Below, one piece after another: positions 45,501-58,619 of a stretch of DNA of 64,000 nt (its first letter is position 1; each line of letters begins with the position of its first letter). The position numbers and the translations under genes are program-made. The notes under the pieces were generated by a model. That model was not told where the DNA came from. It was given only the letters and a program-made list of their open reading frames with translations, and ran no database searches. Source of the stretch: Chondrilla cf. caribensis. Its lineage: Eukaryota > Porifera > Demospongiae > Chondrillida > Chondrillidae. The stretch covers positions 4,620,151 through 4,684,150 of the forward strand of contig OZ026566.1 in the NCBI GenBank assembly GCA_964020155.1, written 5' to 3'.

Positions 45501-46218
45501 CTCCTTCCAGTCCACATGATAGTCTCTGCCTAGAGCCTCAAGAGCCTCTGTCAGTCCGTCAAGACCTTCTTGTCTGCCCAGCACTGAACAGTGTTCTCTC
45601 CAGAGCACCTCAGAGGAGGCTAGTCTGTGCCAATGCCGACAAACCTACGGTGAAGTACAGAACAGAAGCACCATTGCGATTGCAAGAAGTACATATTTGC
45701 ACACACTTTTGGGCATATGTGTACATATCACAGAAAAAATACATCTCCACATGTGTATAAGTGTGAAATCCACCAGCAGCACCTGAGTACACACATGCAA
45801 TGTACGTATGTACCAATCCAGCATGGTTGGTAACCCTTACACCTCACCTGTGATGCCCTACACAGGCTCTTGGGGTCCAAGTAAGAAAATATGTTCAGCA
45901 GGAGATGGTCCTCCAGGACATCGATTCCCTTGTGGTCCAACATCCTGTTTCCATGAGAAATGTAATGATGATGGTGTGTGGGTGTGGGTGTGTGGGTGTG
46001 GGTGTGGGTGTGTGGGTGTGGGTGAGGGGGGTGTTTCTCTCTGTGTGTGTGTGTATGTGTGTGTGTGTGTGGGTGGGTGGGTGGATGGGTGTGGGTTGTG
46101 TGTGGGTGTGGGTGGGTGTGGGTGTTTCTCTCTGTGTGTGTGTATGTGTGTGTGTGTGTGTGGGTGGGTGGGTGGATGGGTGTGGGTTGTGTGTGGGTGT
46201 GGGTGGGTGTGGGTGTTT

Positions 46219-46257
<39 letters not shown>

Positions 46258-47452
46258 GATGGGTGTGGGTTGTGTTGGTTTTGTGGGTGGGGTGTGTGTT
46301 TGTGAGTGTGTGTCTACTTTGATTACCTTTGATGGATACACTGAGCCAAATAACCCAACTGCTCAGAATTACTCAATTTAACAATCTCAAGTAGTAGCCA
46401 TGTTTTCTGGTGCCCATCCCAGGCATATAACCACTGGGTGTAGAGAGTACACAAGTGCATATGGGGTTGACACACCCACGTAGAGAGTACACAAGTGCAT
46501 ATGGAGTTGACACACCCATGTAGAGAGTACACAAGTGCATATGGAGTTGACACACCCACGTAGAGAGTATACAAGTGCATATGGGGTTGACACACCCACG
46601 TGGAGAGTACACAAGTGCATATGGAGTTGACACACCCACGTAGAGAGTATACAAGTGCATATGGAGTTGACACACCCACGTAGAGAGTATACAAGTGCAT
46701 ATGGAGTTGACACACCCACAGTCACAGATACTAGCACGGATTACCTTGGCTAGTGTTGACTGCTGTGTTTTGAAGTGCTCCAACAATTGCTGGGCTGATG
46801 GCTTGACAGTGTTTGACCAGGTTTTTGATCGTCGATGAATCTTGCTCTTCTTCTGTCTGTTTGGAGCAAGGAGACAGCTGCTGTACTCTAATGCTAGAGT
46901 GGTACCAAATCCCTTCCTTTTGAAGGAGAAGAAGTCTTCTGATTGAGGGTTGTGAGAAGCAACCGACGCTTCTTCATACGGGCCCAGACGATCATTGACA
47001 TCGATAAGACCATATTGGGCAGTAGTTAGACCACCTTCCTCGCTAACGGAGGCCTTAACTACATCATTGCTAGAATCGAAATTTGTCGCTTTCTTGTATT
47101 TCTTTAGAGTGTTGTGCGTTGGGCTGTTCTCCTTCAAACGAGCAACTCGTGCGGCTAAGACAGCTGAAAAGTCATGATGGTGGAGTGATTCCAGGCTTGT
47201 TAACAATATGTTCAACTGCTCTCTTGAACAAGATAAAGTCAAGGAAGACAGCAATACGTGTCTCTGCCAGCTCCTCCACGTATTGTACCAGGAACAAATT
47301 AGCTTAATATTTTGTTTCACGACAAGAGTATTCGACAAGGTATCAAGTTGTGGGAGTGAAGCATGACGGTAGGATCTGTCGGTGTTTTGAACTTTCTTTC
47401 TGGGCGATTTCGGAATTTTGGGAAGCTTCACTTCGTCTTTTGCGCCGGACAT
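42572..47452 (-). CDS. F-box/WD40 repeat protein, FBXW10-like
   Basis: A probable substrate receptor of an SCF (SKP1-CUL1) ubiquitin ligase. Exons: 47452-46745, 46433-46327, 45944-45848, 45644-45443, 45344-45243, 45160-44754, 44625-44551, 44458-44382, 44081-44030, 43953-43796, 43727-43645, 43576-43440, 43368-43199, one starting at 43145 with unresolved end, 43000-42882, 42817-42743, 42646-42572. A long N-terminus has Trp-rich WYNTWRSWQRH and WLYAWDGHQKTW motifs similar to those of FBXW10. The F-box (about 272-315) reads LEDHLLLNIFSYLDPKSLCR. A low-complexity linker is followed by about seven WD blades (VTGSWDTTCLVWD, ATGSQDSTVCVWH-like, SGSKDGTVLIWDIETG, ASSDMTVCVW). FBXW10 orthology is a guess from architecture. 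An intron holds a MITE-like hairpin. Confidence 0.82.
44188..44298. mobile_element. MITE-like perfect-length hairpin (52-bp arms)
   Basis: Inverted arms of 52 bp (44188-44239 and 44247-44298) with four mismatches enclose a 7-bp loop, in the intron between exons 44458-44382 and 44081-44030 of the F-box/WD40 gene. The tips read ATATGTCGAGG. It is non-coding and resembles a foldback or miniature inverted-repeat element. Confidence 0.8.
45970..46316. repeat. TG/GGTGTG-rich higher-order tandem repeat
   Basis: Three copies of an ~80-bp higher-order unit (TTTCTCTGTGTG, then (TG)n, then (GGGT)n) lie in an F-box/WD40 gene intron. The plus strand is strongly G-rich. Confidence 0.85.
46437..46722. repeat. 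40-bp minisatellite, 7 copies
   Basis: Seven near-identical 40-bp units with core GTACACAAGTGCATATGGAG fill the intron just before exon 46745, between exons 46745 and 46433. Confidence 0.93.
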
Positions 47453-47739
47453 ATTATCTTTGCTACCATAGTAATGGACTATAAGAATATATTACATGCT
47501 TTCAGTATTATCATATTATATAGTCACTTTCGCAAATGAATATCGTTAAAAATCGTGACTATCGCTGGGGGTACGTACCACGATTTGGGAAATTAATACG
47601 CTGTTAAAATAATGGAAACTGCACAAAATTTAGCCATTGAAATATTAATGCTTGTCTAAACATTGCAGGCACACACACACAGGCTAGCACCAAATCATCA
47701 GCAATTCATTAATAATATTTTCTTAATAATGCGAAAACC

Positions 47740-49720
47740 AGTTACATTTGGAGGGTGCTTAATGTTTTTTAATGTGTGGGAGAGTATAGAAGAGAAAATT
47801 CTAAGCACCTTTTGAATAGCTCATGGGGGAGGGGGCTTGTCAACATTAAGCCAGACCTAGCTGGCGATGTGAGCTAACTTGTGAAACAATTCCCATCTTA
47901 ATAGGTGGCCTGTAACCCCAGTTACATTTGGAGGTGCTTAATATTTTTTCAATATATGGGAGAGTATAAGAGACAAATATATTAAGCACCTTTTTGCATA
48001 GCTCATGAGAGAGGGGGGGGTGTCAACTTGATATTTTAGCCAAACCTAGCTACGGTGCTTAGCGTTTTCTCTCCTATACTCTCCCATACATTGAAAAAAT
48101 ATTAAGCACCTTCCAATGTAGCTGAACTTACAGGCCACCTATTGAGATGGGAATTGTTTCAAAAGTTAGTTCACGTCCCCAACTAGGTCTGCCTAAAATA
48201 TCACGTTGACACGCCCCCTCCCCCATGAGTTATGCAAAAAGGTGCTTAACATTTTATTTCCTATACTTTCCCATACATTGAAAAAATATTAAGCACCTTC
48301 CAATGTAGCTGAACTTACAGGCCACCTATTGAGATGGGAATTGTTTCACAAATTAGTTCACGTCCCCAACTAGGTCTGCCTAAAATATCACGTTGACACG
48401 CCCCCTCCCCCATGAGTTATGCAAAAAGGTGCTTAGCGTTTTCTCTCCTATACTCTCCCATACATTGAAAAAATATTAAGCACCTTCCAATGTAGCTGAA
48501 CTTACAGGCCACCTATTGAGATTGGAATTGTTTCAAAAGTTAGTGCACGTCCCCAACTAGGTCTGCCTAAAATATCACGTTGACACGCCCCCTCCCCCAT
48601 GAGTTATGCAAAAAGGTGCTTAGCGTTTTCTCTCCTATACTCTCCCATACATTGAAAAAATATTAAGCACCTTCCAATGTAGCTGAACTTACAGGCCACC
48701 TATTGAGATGAGAATTGTTTCAAAAGTTAGTTCACATCCCCAACTAGGTCTGCCTAAAATATCACGTTGACACGCCCCCTCCCCCATGAGTTATGCAAAA
48801 AGGTGCTTAGCGTTTTCTCTCCTATACTCTCCCATACGTACATTGAAAAAATATTAAGCACCTTCCAATGTAGCTGAACTTACAGGCCACCTATTGAGAT
48901 GGGAATTGTTTCACAAGTTAGTTCACGTCCCCAACTAGGTCTGCCTAAAATATCACGTTGACACGCCCCCTCCCCCATGAGTTATGCAAAAAGGTGCTTA
49001 GCGTTTTCTCTCCTATACTCTCCCATACGTACATTGAAAAAATATTAAGCACCTTCCAATGTAGCTGAACTTACAGGCCACCTATTGAGATGGGAATTGT
49101 TTCACAAGTTAGTTCACGTCCCCAACTAGGTCTGCCTAAAATATCACGTTGACACGCCCCCTCCCCCATGAGTTATGCAAAAAGGTGCTTAGCGTTTTCT
49201 CTCCTATACTCTCCCATACATTGAAAAAATATTAAGCACCTTCCAATGTAGCTGAACTTACAGGCCACCTATTGAGATGGGAATTATTTTACAAGTTAGT
49301 TCACGTCCCCAACTAGGTCTGCCTAAAATATCATACGACATCACGTTGCTGTTCACCAAGGGCTGCCCAGTACCTGTCCCAAACTCACCAACACAATTTC
49401 GGATGCATGCAAACCGTCCTTGGTGTGCTATGGGCCTCGTGGTGACAAGCGAAAAAATGTCAATTTTTATGCTTGTCACCACGATCTCTCCCATACATTG
49501 AAAAATGTTAAGCACCTTCCAATGTAGCTGGGGTTACGGGCCACCTAGTGAGATGAAAATTGTTTATTTTAACCAGACCTAGCTGGGGATTTGAGCTAAT
49601 TTGTGAAACAATTCTCATCTCAATAGGTGACCTGTAACCCCAGCTACATTCGTAGGTGCTTAATATTTTTTCAATGTATGTGAGAGTAAGAAGAAAATGC
49701 TAAGCACCTTTTTGCATAGC
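47740..49720. repeat. ~187-bp satellite array with inverted copies at both ends
   Basis: Six to seven head-to-tail copies of a 187-192 bp unit run from about 48055 to 49330; the landmark GCAAAAAGGTGCTTA recurs near 48234, 48421, 48608, 48795, 48987 and 49177. Diverged copies in the opposite orientation lie at about 47745-48050 and 49500-49720. The unit holds GGTGCTTA...TAAGCACC inverted segments. No coding potential was found. The block fills most of the space between the F-box/WD40 gene and TAF1. Confidence 0.9.
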
Positions 49721-50338
49721 TCATGGAAGAGGGGACGTGTCAACTTGATATTGAACTGTGTATGTAAACTAACTTAAACGATTCCCATCTCAATATTAGC
49801 TTTGTGAAGTGAACTCTAAGACACTCCCAATCCCTATAGCAATCCGTAATCCTTACTACAATTGGAAGTGCTTCATATCTGTCATGTGTGGGAGGCAATA
49901 AAGGAAAGCATTGAGCTGAGGTGCAACTCATGGCAGAGTCCTTGTACCATGCTGACAGGGAGCTAAAGGTCTAAGCTGGTCATAGGACTACACTTACCAA
50001 ATCTACAAAATTATGGTCTGAACGCCTCCTTGGGAGGTTGTACATATTAGGTAGTGTCCATGGGGTTATGTGGTCAAATTCTATGGTATTCGGGAGTGGA
50101 ATAATTTTTAGTTGGGTAAAATTATTTTTGGTACCTCAAAATTGTCACACAGCAAAATTTTGTAGCAACGTTCCCGTCCATAGGATAAAATATTGTTGCG
50201 AAATGATTTTGAGATGGGCTGATTTTGCCATGACGGTCCTGCCGATTAAAATGGACGCACAAGGCCCCTAAATCTCGACATCCCTTCAGCCTTGACCAAT
50301 TGTCCTGCGTTTGTGAAATAATGTTTCTCTGTTAGACT
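49721..50338. other. Upstream region of TAF1
   Basis: About 620 bp of unique AT-rich sequence between the satellite block and the TAF1 start codon. It presumably contains the TAF1 promoter. No specific element was recognised. Confidence 0.5.
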
Positions 50339-51929
50339 ATGGCAGGAGGTTTCATAGCTGGATTCATGTTCGGTAACATAAATGAAGAGGGAGAGCTAGA
50401 GGAAGGAATATTTGATAAGGTTCGTTAACAGTTTGATCGCGAATAAGGTTTGGCGACGTTATATTAATTTTTATAGTTGGTAATCCAGTACCCACACCGT
50501 GTATTACTATAGTACAGGGATTGCTGGTAGCACGTACATGGCACAGGGATTGCTGGTAGCACGTACATGGTACAGGGATTGCTGGTAGCACGTACATGGT
50601 ACAGGGATTGCTGGTAGCACGTACATAGTACAGGGATTGCTGGTAGCACGTACATGGTACAGGGATTGCTGGTAGCTCGTACATGGTACAGGGATTGCTG
50701 GTGGCATGCACATGGTCTAGATCCAAGTCACTGATGCTCTGCAGGAGACGGTGACCCAGCTATCCAATATCGAGGACCATGGTATCGTCCCAGGTGGGAT
50801 TGAAGAAGAAGTGAAGAAAGAAAGGACTAACTTAGAGGAAGATGATGACTATGACAGTGTGAGAGGTGTGCCATCCGTGGCTGTGGATTACACTGAGATA
50901 GATGAGGCAGCTGAGGATGAAGAAGAGGCAGCACATCGACAGCTGAAGGAGGAGGAGGAGGGTAGACTGAAGGAACGTTATTACCAAGAAGGGCTAAAAT
51001 ACACACAAAGTATGATGGTAGTGTGTGTGTGTGTTTTCGTGTGTATTTGTGTGTTTCTGTATGTTTTTTTTGTGTGGCTACTTTTTGTGTCACAATTTCA
51101 GGACTTGCTGAGGATAACCCCAATGATGATTATGATGATGACTATGATGATGATAACGAGACATCATTGAATAATGCTCCCTTATCTATGCCAAGTTTCG
51201 AGGAAAACTTTGAAGGCCCACACCCATCAAGTAATCCACCATTCACTGGTGGGGAAGCAGAGGTTCACAAGGAGATGCACACCGAACAAGTTTCCACAAA
51301 ACAAGGACAAGTTGAAATGGAAACAGGAACTGTTTCTATGGAAACTGATAAACCTCCACCCACTCATCCTCAAGCCCCTCCCATTTCCTCTCAACCAGTG
51401 AGTGGTTCTCTAGTGGATTGTAGTGAGGAGGTGACCAAGGAGAAAGTATCCAAGGAGGATCTGTATGCCAAAGTGAGGGAACACTTCCCCTTGTTCCAGC
51501 CAGATTCTGTCCTTCGCTTTTCATCTCTTCTTGGACTTGGGCGACCATCTTCCTTGCCGAAAATCTGGGCAGGGGCAGTGAGGCCAAAGAAGAGGAAGAA
51601 GAAGCCCATTTTGAAGGAGGAATCAGAGATGACAGATTGTAAATTGAAACTTAACCTCGGAGATACACCCCCCAAAGAGCTCTGGGCTAGTGACGATGAG
51701 GACATGTTGCTGTCCAAGGGATCCTTCAGTGATGGGCGTACTTACGATCATGATGCTCGCAAGAAAAGGTCTGTGAACACTAGCTCCTGGCGCTACGGCC
51801 CATCCAAGTTTTGGTATGATTTTATAAATGTGCCTGAGGACGGGAAGATGTTCAACTACGGATTCAAACTGAAAGTGAGTGAAATGAGTGTATATGGGGT
51901 TCTAGTGAGTTGATGTACATACACATGTG

Positions 51930-51965
<36 letters not shown>

Positions 51966-52867
51966 TTCCTCTGCAGTTTCTCTATTACATGCCACTCAAA
52001 CACTTCCCTGTATACCAAGCCTTTATCCTCCACATGGTGTAGACCAACAGAGATGAGGATGTGAAGGGAGAGGTCGAAGGGAATCCCCCATCAGATGGGG
52101 ACCTTCCCGATGATGCCTTCTACATGATATCCCAGCAGCTGTGGGAGAACGATATCATCTTTGAAGCCACAACACAGTCTGTCTCCGGTAGGTCAGTGAC
52201 AGATGAATATAACCAGTCAGTTGCCACACACACTCTTTTCTCCTAGGTAGCAGCTGGCCCCACCTCCCTGGGATGGCCTCCCAAGGGTCCACCATTGCTA
52301 GATTCCCTCCTGGGTTGTCTGCTCAGTCTGATCCGAGCTCAAAGAAGGAGAAATCCTCAGATGTAGTGTATTCCCTATTTCCACCTGAAAATAAAGAGCT
52401 TATTTATGGCAACTGGGAGCAGGACATCATTTTTGATCCTGATGTAAGCAGGATATGTGTAAGGCATTATGTGTGTATGGGGATGTGAGTGTGTCCACTC
52501 ATGTGGTGTTGGGAAGTGACTATATCTGTATTGGTGCAGGCAATGGACCGCATCCCCAAGCCCAAGGTGGTACAGTTGGACCCCAATGACCCCAACCTGA
52601 TAGTGGGCTACCCCGAGGAGCCAGATGTGCTGGAGCCTGAACCGCAGAGGGATGGGAAGAAGGTGCCTGGGATGCCCCACGTCCAGGAGGCATTCTGTTT
52701 GGGGTGGGGTAGGTTGTGTCTTATTTGTTTGTTTGTTGTTTTACCAGGAAAAGAGGAAATCCCAGGTGCTGATCGGTAAGCTGACCAAGACTGAGCAGAA
52801 GCAGTGCGTGACGGCACAGAAGAAGGACATGTTTAACCTCTCCATTGACGAGTACTACAACCCCAAG

Positions 52868-52913
<46 letters not shown>

Positions 52914-55900
52914 ATAGCAGTACGATAGTCTAGTTCATACTGACTACTGTCCTATCCACAGCTTCTGAGACAAGTTTAGTTGATTTGGAGGGAACAGCGA
53001 TCCAGCATTCCATCCCGTCTGCAAGACTCCACCCACTTTGGTTCCCTACCCACTACTCCAGGCACATGTTGCGAAACTTTCATCGTCCAAAACTAAAGGG
53101 ATTGTCCTCTCCAGAGGAATCCACAGGGTATTTCCCTGTTTATTCCCTAACAAAGCATGCCAAAGAAATGGACAATGTATGTTAAACCCCGCCTTGCTCA
53201 CATAGTATTGTCTGTATTATCTGACCCCATCCCATCGTGGTCGATGCTACTGTGACTGTGTTGGTACAGGAGAGGGAGAAGGAGAGAGTTGGTTCTGGGG
53301 GAGGAGAGGTGTTCTTCATGCGAACCTTGGACGACCTCACCCCTTGTGACAGTCATCTCGTGCTGTTTGAGTACTCCGAGGAGCACCCTCCCCTCCTCAG
53401 CAACATTGGAATGGCCTCAAAAGTGAAGAATTATTACAGAAGACCTGAAGTATGTGAACCACATACGTGTGTACTACGTATGTTGTAGACATCATCCAAG
53501 GAGCTAGAGCAATTTGAAGTAGATGATCACTCTCTTCACTACTTGATATTACTGTTCTGCTGACTACAGCGCCAGAAGGAGGCCCCTCCCCTATATGCAT
53601 ACGGTGAAACCAGTTATGTGCTCAGCACCTCCTACTTTCTGGGTCAGCTCAAACCAGGACAGTCCCTCCAGAGCTTGGAGAACAACATGTTCAGAGCCCC
53701 CATCTACCAGCACAAACTGCCCTCCACTGACTTCCTAGTGATACGTTCTGGAGAGGGGTGAGTGTGTTGGTGCAATGTGTGGGGGTGTACAGTGTTAGGG
53801 TCAAGGGTAGTGTAACTCCTGTACCTCACTATGGAGTGCCCGTAATAGTGGACTTGAACTACTAATGATTTGTTGTCTGATCTCTTGTAGACTGTACATC
53901 AGAGATGCCACCGATGTGTTCTCTGTTGGACAGGAGTGCCCCAAGATGGAGGTCCCTGGTCCCAACTCCAAACAGGACAAGGCCTTCCAGAAGGACTTCC
54001 TTACTGTGAGGATCCACACTCATGTGATCATGTGATTGTCATGTGACTCACATGTCAATTTCTAATCAGCTGACACTGTACAGGTTGTTTGCTGAAAGTA
54101 GGGAAAATCCCAAGCAACTGAGAATGGACCAGGTCAAAGCATCCTTTCCTCATCTCTCTGAGAATGTTATTAGGAAAAGACTCAAATTATTTGCCAATTT
54201 CGAGCGGTTTGGATCAGACTTCAGTAACTATGGCTGCTGGCTCCTGCGCCCAGACTTCAGACTACCCAGTGAAGAGGAGATCAGAGACCTCATCACTCCG
54301 GAGCAGTTCTGTGCTCATGCCAGCATGAGATCAGCCGAGCAGAGATTGAAGGTTGGGAGTCAGTATTGGCCACTTTGGGGCCTGGCTGTATGATGTACTT
54401 ATGTGTTTGTGGGGGGGGGGGGGTGATTAAGGGAAAATCCCTTCTGTCATGGGGGATTTGTACTGTTTGTGGAATGATTCTATTGATATTGGAATCTGTG
54501 GTGCTAGGACGCAGGCTATGGGGGGAAGTCCCTATTTATGGAGGATGAAGATGACGAAGACATTGCTCAGAAGTTGGATGACGAAATCCTAGCCGCTCCT
54601 TGGAACACTACCAAGCACTTCATCAACGCAATGAAGGGGAAGTACCTCCTTCAGATCAATGGTCCAGCTGATCCTACTGGCATTGGGGAGGGGTTCTCCT
54701 ACATCAGAACGTCCAACAAGACCGCAGTGGGGAAGGTGGGGACTACACCGGACCAATCCCCTTGTGTCAGCTGACATGGTGTCCTATGTTTGTTCGTGTT
54801 GCATAGGACGAAGGTCCGGGCACCAAGCAGCCGAAGAGGTCAGGTACAGATGCTGACTTGAGGAAACTGCACCTTGACAAAGCTAAGAATGTTCTGAGGA
54901 GCTTCGGTGTACCAGAGGAGGAGGTATTGCCATGTGGTTGTGGTTGGTGTTGCTGGGTTTAATGGTTTATTTCGTTTTGAAGATAAGCCGTTTGTCTCGC
55001 TGGGAGGTGGTGGATGTAGTCCGGACAATGTCAACAGAAGCAGTTCGTTCGGGAGGAACTGCATGTAAGCCACCATCAGTGTCACCCTATCACTGATAAT
55101 TGAATAATCAGCCCTTATTTATTATACCCTGATGATGGCCAACCAATTCAACTGTTTGAGCTAGTATTCAGCCATACTCCAGGACTGTACGTAGACCAGT
55201 ACACATGTGTCTGTTCTTGTAGTTGGATCCTTCAAGTTTGCTCGAGGTAGACTCACCCACCTGAGTGCCCAGGAGCGCTACAAGGAGGAGTGTCAGAGAG
55301 TGTTCGACTTGCAGAATAAGGTCCTGGGCTCCAGTGAACTCCTCTCAACTGACGAAGAGTCCTCTGATGAAGAAAGTGAAGATGAATTGACAAAGAACCT
55401 TGAAAAGTTTCTTATCAAGAAGAGCACCCACCAGGCAAGCCATGAAGAAGAAGAGCTAGAGAGAGAAGAGTTGAAGAAGCTTCTTGCTCAAGACAAGAAA
55501 ATTGAGACCAAGAGTGGGATGGACACTCCAGGGGAACAGCCTTCACGAAGTGGTGAGTGGAGAGTGTCCTGGTCCCCCATCAAGTGGTGAGTGGAGTGTG
55601 TCCTGGTCCTCATCAAGTGGTGAGTGGAGAGTATCCTGGTCCCCATCAAGTGTGTGCACTACATCAACAACTCTGTTGAATACATGTTGATTTGATTGAG
55701 TTTTGACATGAAATCAGTTAGTATGCAGCTTGTCTCCCACGTTTAGACACGCCTACCAATGAAGGTGATGACTCAATGTCCGTTGCCTCTTCTGGAATAG
55801 TGGGTGTGGTCTGTAGCTTTCAATTAATATCTTTTCTTAATGGTGTTGCTATGCCGGTTGCTAGGTTGGAAAACGTCTGGTCATAACACGCACATTTAGC

Positions 55901-57574
55901 CAGGATGGGATGGAATACCAGAGGAAGGAGGTGGTGAAGAACCCAGCGGTCATCGACGCCTACTTGAAGATTGCACAGAGCAAGGACAAAGAGCAGATCA
56001 GGTATCACGTTCAATGTTGACTTCAATGCTTTCAATTTAGAATTGAATCTTCCTCCAATTTCCAAGGCTGGCTTTTGCTGAACAGGACATCAAAGCCAAG
56101 GAAGATATGAGGAAAGAAAAGAAGAGGCTTCAGGACCAGCTGAGGAGGATCAGGAGGATGGAGGAGAAGAGCATGCACAAGAAACCAAAGAAAGAGAAGA
56201 AGATACCAGACACCACCCTGAAAGTGAGTTACCATGGTAACAACATCATCAATGGCAACAGCTGTAAGACAGTTCCCCCTCCCCCCCTAGATGAAGTGTG
56301 GTGCATGTGGACAACTGGGTCACATGAAGACCAACAAAAACTGTCCCATGTTCAAAAAGAACCCAGTCCAAGTGGCCATGACTGAGGCACAAGTGGAGGC
56401 AGAAAGAGAGGCCATTTTGACCAGAGATGACCTTGTCAAAGTGGAAGGGACAAAGATTTTGTTCACCAACGCCTTTATCACACAGTGAGTGCACCCTTAA
56501 CTCTGCTTGTCATCTGTACCATTCTATGATCCTGTATTCAGTATTGAAGACACTAAGAAGAAATCTCTACTACTGAAGTTCCCAAAAGACAAATGTAAGA
56601 ACGAACCTCCCCTGACTTAGAATGTAGCTGTGTGCAGCTTTCTTGGTTGATTGCTTGCTTTTCTCTAGTGCGTAAAAGACGCAGACAAGGAGAGGACGAC
56701 CTGGAGTATCTCGGAGTGAGTGCTGCAGGCAGTGCCCCCTGGCTGTCCCTGGACCAGATCAGACTCTGTGTACATCTCACCTTCTGATCTTGTCTGTTCA
56801 ACTTAGAAGAGGAGGAAGACCGTCCAGCGAAGGGACACTAACCCAGAGGTGCCCTTCAGTGCTGCCTTGGAGAGGATACTAATGAAGCTGAGAGCACTTC
56901 CTGAGGTGAGGGTCATGGTACAGGCCTGTCCACGAACACATGAGGTCAGCATCTTCCACCTTCGCTGTAGTCTGGGGCCTTTCAGAAGCCGGTCTCTGTG
57001 AAGGTTGTTCCAGATTACTACACCATAATACGCTTCCCAATGGACCTACAGACCATCAAAGAGGTTTGTCTGTAGTTTGTGTTGCCGTGGAGTCTGCACA
57101 CTGTTTTCCTGAGAGGGGTCAGACTGGTATTGCCTCCCACCTGCTCCCTCCCACCTGCTCCCTCCCTTGCCGCTCCGCAGAACCTCCGCCAACACTACTA
57201 CCGCTCTCGGGAGATGTTCCTGGAGCACGTCAATCTCATTGTTACCAACTGCATCACTTACAATGGATTTGGGTCGGAATTAACAAAAAGTGCTCAGAGG
57301 CTACTGGAAGTGTGTACAGATGAACTTCAGAAGGTGGCTCTTCTCCATCCTACTTCAATCTAGTCAGCTTTCATTGCAATCTCTTGTCATATTCTCCTTC
57401 CTAGAATGAAGACGATCTTGCCCGGCTGGAGTGTAAGATCAACCCGGCTCTTGACGAGAATGCTTATGTTGCATTTAGCTACATCCTAGAGACCATCATC
57501 AATAGGATGAAGGCTATTCCAGAGGTTTGTGTCTGTACAGCAAGAACATGTGCACACCCACCCACCCACCCACA

Positions 57575-57631
<57 letters not shown>

Positions 57632-58578
57632 TTCATTATAAAGTTGCATGGACTGTGACCTATATTGTCTCCTGTCCTCGCAGTCCACCTATTTTCACTA
57701 CCCTGTGTCAGTCAAGCAGCTACCGGACTACCACAACGTTGTCAAGCAACCCATGGATTTGGAGACAATGAGAAAGGTATTGTTATCCTCTCCCAGTAGA
57801 AGGTACTGTGTGAGCTATGGTGTATCTTTGCTCTTACTGCATGGACTGTTGCTAGAACTGCAAGAAGCACAGATATCACAAACGAGAGCAGTTTTCACGT
57901 GACGTAGATCTCATTGTGGAGAACAGTACCACTTACAATGGTATGTCTCATTGCTATAGTGTATGGGTGTCATGTGATAATCACCTGACTTGAATCATAG
58001 GCCCAGAAAGCCCTTTTACAAAAACTACAGAAATGATGAGAGAAGTCACAAGGAATAGCTTGGTTGAGGTCTGTTGCTATGGCTACAGAACTAAGAGAGG
58101 AAATGTTGGTAATTGTTTGCTTCTTTGTTAGTACCAAGACACATTGGAACAACTGGAAGCTAAGATTGCTGAGATCGATAGCAGACGGTCGGATGCAACT
58201 GCCCTTGACCTAATGGACTTTGACAGTGATAAGCCTGCCCTATCGCCTGGAGGAGGAGTCAATGAAGATGTCAGTTTAGATTTGGACTTTTCAAGTATTT
58301 TGCAAGATCTCCAGACGAGCCCCCATCAGAGTGGCGACAGTGAGGATGATGAGGATGAGGAGGGGGGTCTGGATGAGGAGGGGGGTCTGGATGAGGAGGG
58401 GGGTCTGGATGAGGAGGGGAGTCTGGATGAGGAGGGGGGTCTGGATGAGGAGGAGGAAATCAATGTGGATGTCATATCCCAAGACACTCTCATTGACAGC
58501 AAGAGTCCGCAGTCCACTATCTCTCAATCCGTTCAGATTGAAGATGACAGCTCCAGTGAAAGTGAATTAGAAGATTGA
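50339..58578 (+). CDS. TAF1: TFIID subunit TAF1 (TAFII250)
   Basis: The scaffold subunit of TFIID, which binds TBP and acetylated nucleosomes. Thirty exons join in phase from 50339-50419, 50745-51009, 51102-51874 and 52043-52187 through to 57684-57776, 57856-57940, 58001-58068 and 58132-58578. The product is 1747 residues. The N-terminal TBP-inhibitory TAND region starts [16 protein letters not shown]. The large central domain has [62 protein letters not shown] and AEQRLKDAGYG. A CCHC zinc knuckle ([16 protein letters not shown]) is at about 56297. Two bromodomains follow with canonical acetyl-lysine Asn (NCITYNG and NSTTYNG), then an acidic tail ending SSSESELED. Start choice: the first Met precedes the conserved GFMFGN motif. 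It is 1-2 hundred residues shorter than vertebrate TAF1, mainly in the tail. Confidence 0.97.
50505..50715. repeat. 29-bp minisatellite, 7 copies
   Basis: Seven units with core ACAGGGATTGCTGGTAGCAC lie in TAF1 intron 1, ending only about 30 bp before the exon 2 acceptor. Confidence 0.92.
55540..55655. repeat. ~35-bp tandem repeat duplicating a 5' splice site
   Basis: The exon/intron boundary of TAF1 exon 55223-55552 (AAGTGGTGAGTGGAG) is repeated in three copies, each with a GTGAGT donor. Confidence 0.85.
58353..58458. repeat. Coding 18-bp minisatellite in the TAF1 acidic tail
   Basis: Five to six copies of GAGGGGGGTCTGGATGAG encode repeated GLDEEG hexapeptides. The reading frame is preserved because the unit is a multiple of three. 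Confidence 0.93.
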
Positions 58579-58619
58579 ATTGCTCGCAACTTGTTTTAAT
58601 TCATTTTGATGTCCTCATT

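Noticed and set aside
46373..46745. Apparent C-terminal extension of the F-box/WD40 first exon through repeated YALVYSLRGCVN-like units
   Set aside because: The frame runs through a 40-bp minisatellite; a good donor at 46745 and the in-phase exon at 46433 show it is intron.
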